A DNA stretch of 64,000 bases from Pyronema omphalodes (Eukaryota; Ascomycota; Pezizomycetes; Pezizales; Pyronemataceae): contig JAJJXM010000010.1 of NCBI GenBank assembly GCA_024516155.1, positions 868,001 to 932,000 of the forward strand, given 5' to 3'. The position numbers were made by a program, and so were the translations under genes. The notes beneath the pieces were generated by a model that was not told the origin of the DNA, ran no database searches, and saw nothing but the letters and a program-made list of their open reading frames with translations. Below, piece after piece: positions 59,287 through 64,000 of the stretch. The first letter of the stretch is position 1, and each line of letters opens with the position of its first letter.

Positions 59287-60896
59287 ATGCCTCCGCAACG
59301 CACAGCACCATCCAATAAAACCCCACCTCGGCCAACCCCCAAGCCGATTAAATCCGAGCGAACTCATGAAGAGAACCAAGAGAGGTACCTTCTATCTCTG
59401 TCCCGTTAATCACAATTTCCCTAACTAACAATATCTTTTACAGAGCCTATATTGCCGCATCCCGCCGTTCCGACCGCAGTCTAGAAGCCCGTATCGAGTC
59501 CGCCCGCCGCGCCTCAGAAATTCACTACAAACGTACAGGCAAGCGACTCCGGGTCACCGAAAACGACGTCATAAATGAAGAGATGTATGAAGAGGAAGAC
59601 GATGATATCGGAGCCACATACCGGGAGTTGGGATACATGGTTTCCCAGCCTTATGATCCTCGGATTTTGGATATTTATCGGCACCAATACTCGATGAACC
59701 AGCTTATGAGGCGACAAGCAGGAATGCCTGGTATGCCGATAAATGGGATGCCGCCAAATGCAGTCCAAATGATGCCAAATGGCATGCCTACCATGAACGG
59801 AATCCCCATGAACCAGATGAACAACATGGTCCAAAACCAAATGCTTCAGCAAACCCCACTTCTGCAACAAGTGCAAGTGCAGCCCGAGTACTCCCAGCAA
59901 ATGATGATGCCCCAAGGCTATCTCTACAACCCACAATTGACACAATACCAAGCCGCTGCAGCCGCCCAGCAGCAAGCAAGAATGCGTCAATACGCAATGA
60001 TGAACGGACGGCCCATGCATGCTGTTCCTCGTATGATGCCTCAACAAACCATTCCTCCTCAGCTTCAACAGCTTGGTATTCAGCAGCAACAGCAACCAAA
60101 AGATCTCCCTCCCAGCTCCATGGCTCCTAAACAATCCCCGCGACACATGGGCCTGCCAACCTCTGTCTCACCCTCCTCCTTGTTCTATTCTGCTTCCACC
60201 GACTCACCATATCCCTTCACAACTGATCTGCCCGGAGAATCCAGCATGTTCTTAACCGGTCTTACTCAAGTCAACAATACTTCATCCTCAGCGCCAATGA
60301 CGATTCCTGCCTACGCTGCATCGAAAGGGTTCACTTCTGAAGCTTCGATTACAGCCCCTCTATCAGCTGATCTCTTCAATGAAATTAAAACAGAGGACGG
60401 ACTCTCAACCCCCAGTGGAGAACTTCGCTGGCAACCCAGCACTGGCCACCATGGTTCTATCTCCTCCGTTTTCTCCGCATCTTCTGCATCGATACCTACG
60501 GCTTCAGATTCTGGATCAGCGGCAACTTCGCCTTATAGCTCCCACACTAATTCTCCGTTTATGACTGCTATCCAAGTCCCAGCCTTGAACACAAAGTCAC
60601 TAACGGCAGCTCCCTACACCTCGCCATCACCCACTACACCCGCCTCTGCTTCATACATCACCCAGCCTCTCAACATGCTTAAACCACAACCACACCATAG
60701 CGATTATGAACCCTCACCTGCTCCTCAGCAAGGATTCGATGGAACAGCTGATGACAACGCTTTATTATTCAGCCAAGACTCCAGTGCAGGTGCTGGGTTG
60801 GATTTGTTTTTTGGTTTGGGGGGAACTGAAGATGATGGGGATATGAATGGATTCCAAAACTATCTTTTTGAAACACCGTTGCAAACGCAATACTAA
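59287..60896 (+). CDS. Gln/Met-rich, probably nuclear protein with a conserved basic N-terminal block
   Basis: Two exons, 59287..59384 and 59444..60896, with a 59-nt intron (GTACCT..ACAG, branch CTAAC), give 516 residues. The ATG at 59287 gives MPPQRTAPSN..., and the splice restores QER-AYIAASRRSDRSLEARIE. The block of residues ~33-85 (RRSDRSLEARIESARRASE, RTGKRLRVTENDV, NEEMYEEEDDD) is highly charged and looks conserved. I recall similar sequence in uncharacterised ascomycete proteins but cannot name the family. The middle is Met/Gln/Asn-Pro-rich (MPGMPINGMPPN, QQQARMRQY), then Ser/Thr/Pro-rich to an acidic, hydrophobic end (LDLFFGLGGTEDDGDMNGFQ) that resembles a transactivation tail. A transcriptional regulator is a guess from composition. 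Only the N-terminal block is a useful search seed. Confidence 0.8.
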
Positions 60897-63800
60897 TGGT
60901 TACTTTGCATGGTTGTTTAACAAGTCTGATTTTGTTCCATTATCCTCTTTGGGTTAGTCAGGTTGGCTTTGGGATGGTAATTTTTGAAAACTGGCTTTGG
61001 TTTTATACTCTGGGTGATGGCGTTTTTATTGCGTTTCAGCGGGATAGGGGTTTTCATTGGCGTTGGATTGCCTTTTTGGGTGGTTTCTTATTTTGATTCA
61101 CTCTTCCTTTTTAAAGCACTACTTTACGTATATTATAGTTACTTTATTTGTCGTTCATCATGACATACATACATCGGTGGTTTTACCGTACTGCTACATC
61201 TACCCTTTCCTTTGTCCTAAGTAACGAGAAACGAAGTTTAATATCCTGTAAAATCAATTGTTTTATTTATTTTCCTTTCTTATTATGTAATTAGTAAAGT
61301 TTCCTATGTTGAAGAGTATGATTGTGCATGGACTTGAATTATCGGCACTGAGAGGAGGGGTATGGAATTGTAAAAACGAAAGTCTTCGGATTGCACAAAA
61401 AAAAATTTATTCTCATCTGTTAGATTTCACTTTGAATCTGTGATACTAGGGTTGGGGATCCGTGGGCATTTGGCGATGCAAACATAGATGGAGATCTATC
61501 AATTTTTGTCGATGGGGTTTTCGGAGATTTGCACACTTCGTGGCCAATCAATTGAGGAAATCCGAAAAACTCCTTATGTCACTAGCTTGGTGCAACTACC
61601 AACTACCAACTACATACCCCGGATCTATCAATTTTCACCTTTTTTCGCTCGTGATAAAAGCCGAGCGAAAACGAAGCTGGGCGTACATGCTGACGAATCA
61701 TAGCCTGGCCTGGCCTAGCTTGGCTTTTGATTTAGAAGCGTAATTTCTACAAAGCTGTACAAAGCTTCTAGAGCTTGGAAGCAAAGCAAGATGCGAGATT
61801 TGTGCAGCTCGTGCAGCTGCCTGTGGAAGCGCAGCGCAGGGCGGAGGCGTCGCTCGCTCGCTCGTTGGTTCCTTCGTTTGTTTCCTCGCCATCAAAAGGT
61901 CTTTTTTCCATTGTAGTTAGAGTATATTGCCACGCTATGGCCTACATACCATACCATACCATAACTTTAACCTAGGTTTACTTCGCTTGTTATACTGACT
62001 ATATATGTAGATTTGATTTCGGCTTTTTTAGGTTCTGTAACTACTGCTACTACTACTGCTGCTGCTACTGCTGTTCTAGGAACTTAAAATGTATGGTGCC
62101 ATAACCTAAATTGGAACCCCACCTCCTTGAGATATAATACCTAATAAACAAACACTACCAGAATACCCACAGTACCAGAGTACCAAAGTACATAGAAAAC
62201 CTCGATTCGTCCCGGTATCCTGGATTATAATATTCATTGTCCTTTTTAATCAAGATTTCGAAGATCGGGAAGATCTCGTGTATCACATAGATCTTGGATT
62301 TAGCGACCGGTTGATAATGATCGGTGAAGGTGTATGATCGGTTGTTACACTGCAGGTGCGGTTTCGTAAGTGCGGTATCATTGGTAGGTTCATAGGTTGG
62401 TAGATTGATAGGTTGATAGGCTGGTGGGCCCTCGGGTGGGTGCTGGGTGAAGAAGTCGACGAAATAAGGCAAGGCATGGTAAGGCAAGCGAGGAATGGAC
62501 AGAAAAGCGAGGAAATAAAGAAACGGAAGGAAGGAAGGAGGGTATGTATAGAGGGAAGCTATAAACGTCTATAGCATATAAAATATTATACAAAATGTCA
62601 TATAATACCCATATCCAAAATATCTGAAGTTCACAATTTTCATTCCTGAAGTAGATGGTGGATATCTTTTTTCTTCCCAACTTATCACCCAAGGAAACTG
62701 GACATAGTACGTATTTTTGCATTGGGGCGAACACAACAACTGCAGAAAACTTAACTTAATGTTATGATAGTTTTCGTTAGATACAACAAATGAGAAATGA
62801 AAAAAATGAAAAAGCCACCTCCATGTGATTTGATTTGATCTGATTTGATTCATCCGTGACTAATTTCTTCCTCAAGGCTCCGCCCTCTTCTGCCCTGATC
62901 TGCTCCATACTAACCAGCTCTGCATCCGTCGAGATTAATACATAGGATAAAGAAGAGAAGAGGAGAAGAGGCTGGTCTCATTTTTTGTTTGCCGAATGTT
63001 AACGTCACACTGATGAACGCTGATGCTGGGGTGAGGTGAGGTATACAGGCTTTGTGCTAGGATACTAGGATAAGAACCCGTGACTACATATGAGTTACTA
63101 CAACAAACTAGCTACAGAGTACAGAGTACATATGTAAGATTAGTTTGATAATGCAAGGCGAGAAATAATTGGATTCGGGGGTTTCGACCGGTATAGTTTA
63201 AGAACATAACATTGCAGAAATCTGGATTTTGATAAAGTCCGCTAATGTAATGATGGGATAAACGTGGCTATTTATTTTAGCCAGCTAGCTGTGTATGTAT
63301 AAGTCCCAAAAATGAGAATAAAAAGATAACAATCATAACACTTCAAGCGAGTCAGCCTCAGCCGGGCGAGAACTAATGGTTGGTTAACAGTTAACTATTG
63401 AATACTATACAAAGCCCCCTAGTTCCCTTGGTTCCCTTGGTTCCCTTGGTTCCCTTGGTTCCGGATTGGGAACGTTGCGCGATGACGATAAGCAAGAGGC
63501 GGGAACGCACACGTACGGCTTAAAGTAAGGGAAAAAAAACACGCAAAAACACTCCACATAACACAGCAATAAGGTTACCACTCGCGATCCAATAAAAAGG
63601 AAAGAGCACTTAGCCTTGTCAGATCCAAGTGCAGATCCGATAGATGTTCAGAAGAACGGGAGAACTTGTAAAAGAAGGGGAAGGGGAAGAGTACGGAAAG
63701 TTTTTGGGGATTCTATTAGAGGAAATTTAAATGAAGATCCGTAAGTATCCAACGGCAGTGGCGAACCACTGCAGGAATCAGACCGCTTGATACCAGTACC

Positions 63801-64000
63801 AGTCGGTCGGAGACACGATATATCACTCGACTGGCAGCTGGTTTAGTGAGCGGAGTTAACTAAACTGTACTCTAAATATTAGATTATTCGGACGCCTTCG
63901 TAGTCGATATTTCAATCAGTCTCACTGAGGATTTTTAGCGGCTGAAAAAGATGACCATGAGATGAAAAACAGCTTCACCGACACCAAAACCGCCACTATT
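60897..64000. other. 3.1-kb terminal intergenic stretch
   Basis: The 3' flank of the Gln/Met-rich gene, then no gene to the window end. Low-complexity patches: a (CTA/CTG)n trinucleotide patch near 62040-62075, (CCCTTGGTT)n at 63420-63460 and a hairpin gcagtgg-cgaa-ccactgc at 63755-63772. A gene may start beyond 64000. Confidence 0.45.
63420..63460. repeat. (CCCTTGGTT)n 9-bp repeat
   Basis: Four to five near-perfect copies of cccttggtt. Confidence 0.9.

Overview
The window is nuclear DNA of a filamentous ascomycete (Pezizomycotina). Short introns (about 50-200 nt) with GTANGT-type donors and CTAAC-like branch sites interrupt most genes. The gene content is fungal: a TFIIE/SEC24/YIF1/UTP6 housekeeping set, a fungal rhodopsin-domain membrane protein, a GPI-type Ser/Thr-rich wall protein and a NACHT-ankyrin NLR. 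I cannot fix the class. Gene density is low, about 14 protein genes in 64 kb.

Layout. 0.4-4.3 kb: UTP6 (rRNA processing, -), then eL39 (-) and eS17 (+) as a divergent ribosomal-protein pair sharing one promoter region. 7.1-8.4 kb: rhodopsin-domain membrane protein (+). 10.9-15.5 kb: TFIIE beta (+) and SEC24 (+). 15.5-22.7 kb: gene-poor stretch with tandem repeats, a ~450-bp polypyrimidine tract, a 5'-truncated Tad-like LINE with its 3' tail, and a perfect 20-bp-arm palindrome. 22.8-27.5 kb: glutaminyl-tRNA synthetase (+) and the alpha subunit of phenylalanyl-tRNA synthetase (-), convergent. 29.1-30.1 kb: glyoxalase II (-). 32.6-33.6 kb: GPI-type mucin-like protein (+). 33.6-36.3 kb: satellites and a small diverged dispersed repeat. 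36.3-38.9 kb: unknown three-exon 795-residue protein (-). 39.8-45.8 kb: large NLR-like NACHT-ankyrin gene (-). 46.7-48.0 kb: YIF1 (-). 48.0-59.3 kb: 11 kb with no gene I can support. 59.3-60.9 kb: Gln/Met-rich protein with a conserved basic N-terminal block (+). 60.9-64 kb: nothing coding recognised.

Most genes are unlinked housekeeping functions: ribosome biogenesis and translation (UTP6, eL39, eS17, GlnRS, PheRS alpha), transcription (TFIIE beta) and the early secretory pathway (SEC24, YIF1). I do not see a biosynthetic cluster. The most interesting locus is the NLR. It has about 31 ankyrin repeats, of which the last ~23 are near-identical and partly arranged as 68-residue dimers. Its four-exon model is open throughout except for one in-frame TAG. 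The dispersed non-coding repeats and the many long poly-C/poly-G runs are the other features not explained by genes.

Exon coordinates were derived by hand from splice consensus and reading-frame continuity. Family assignments rest on recognised motifs, not on a database search.
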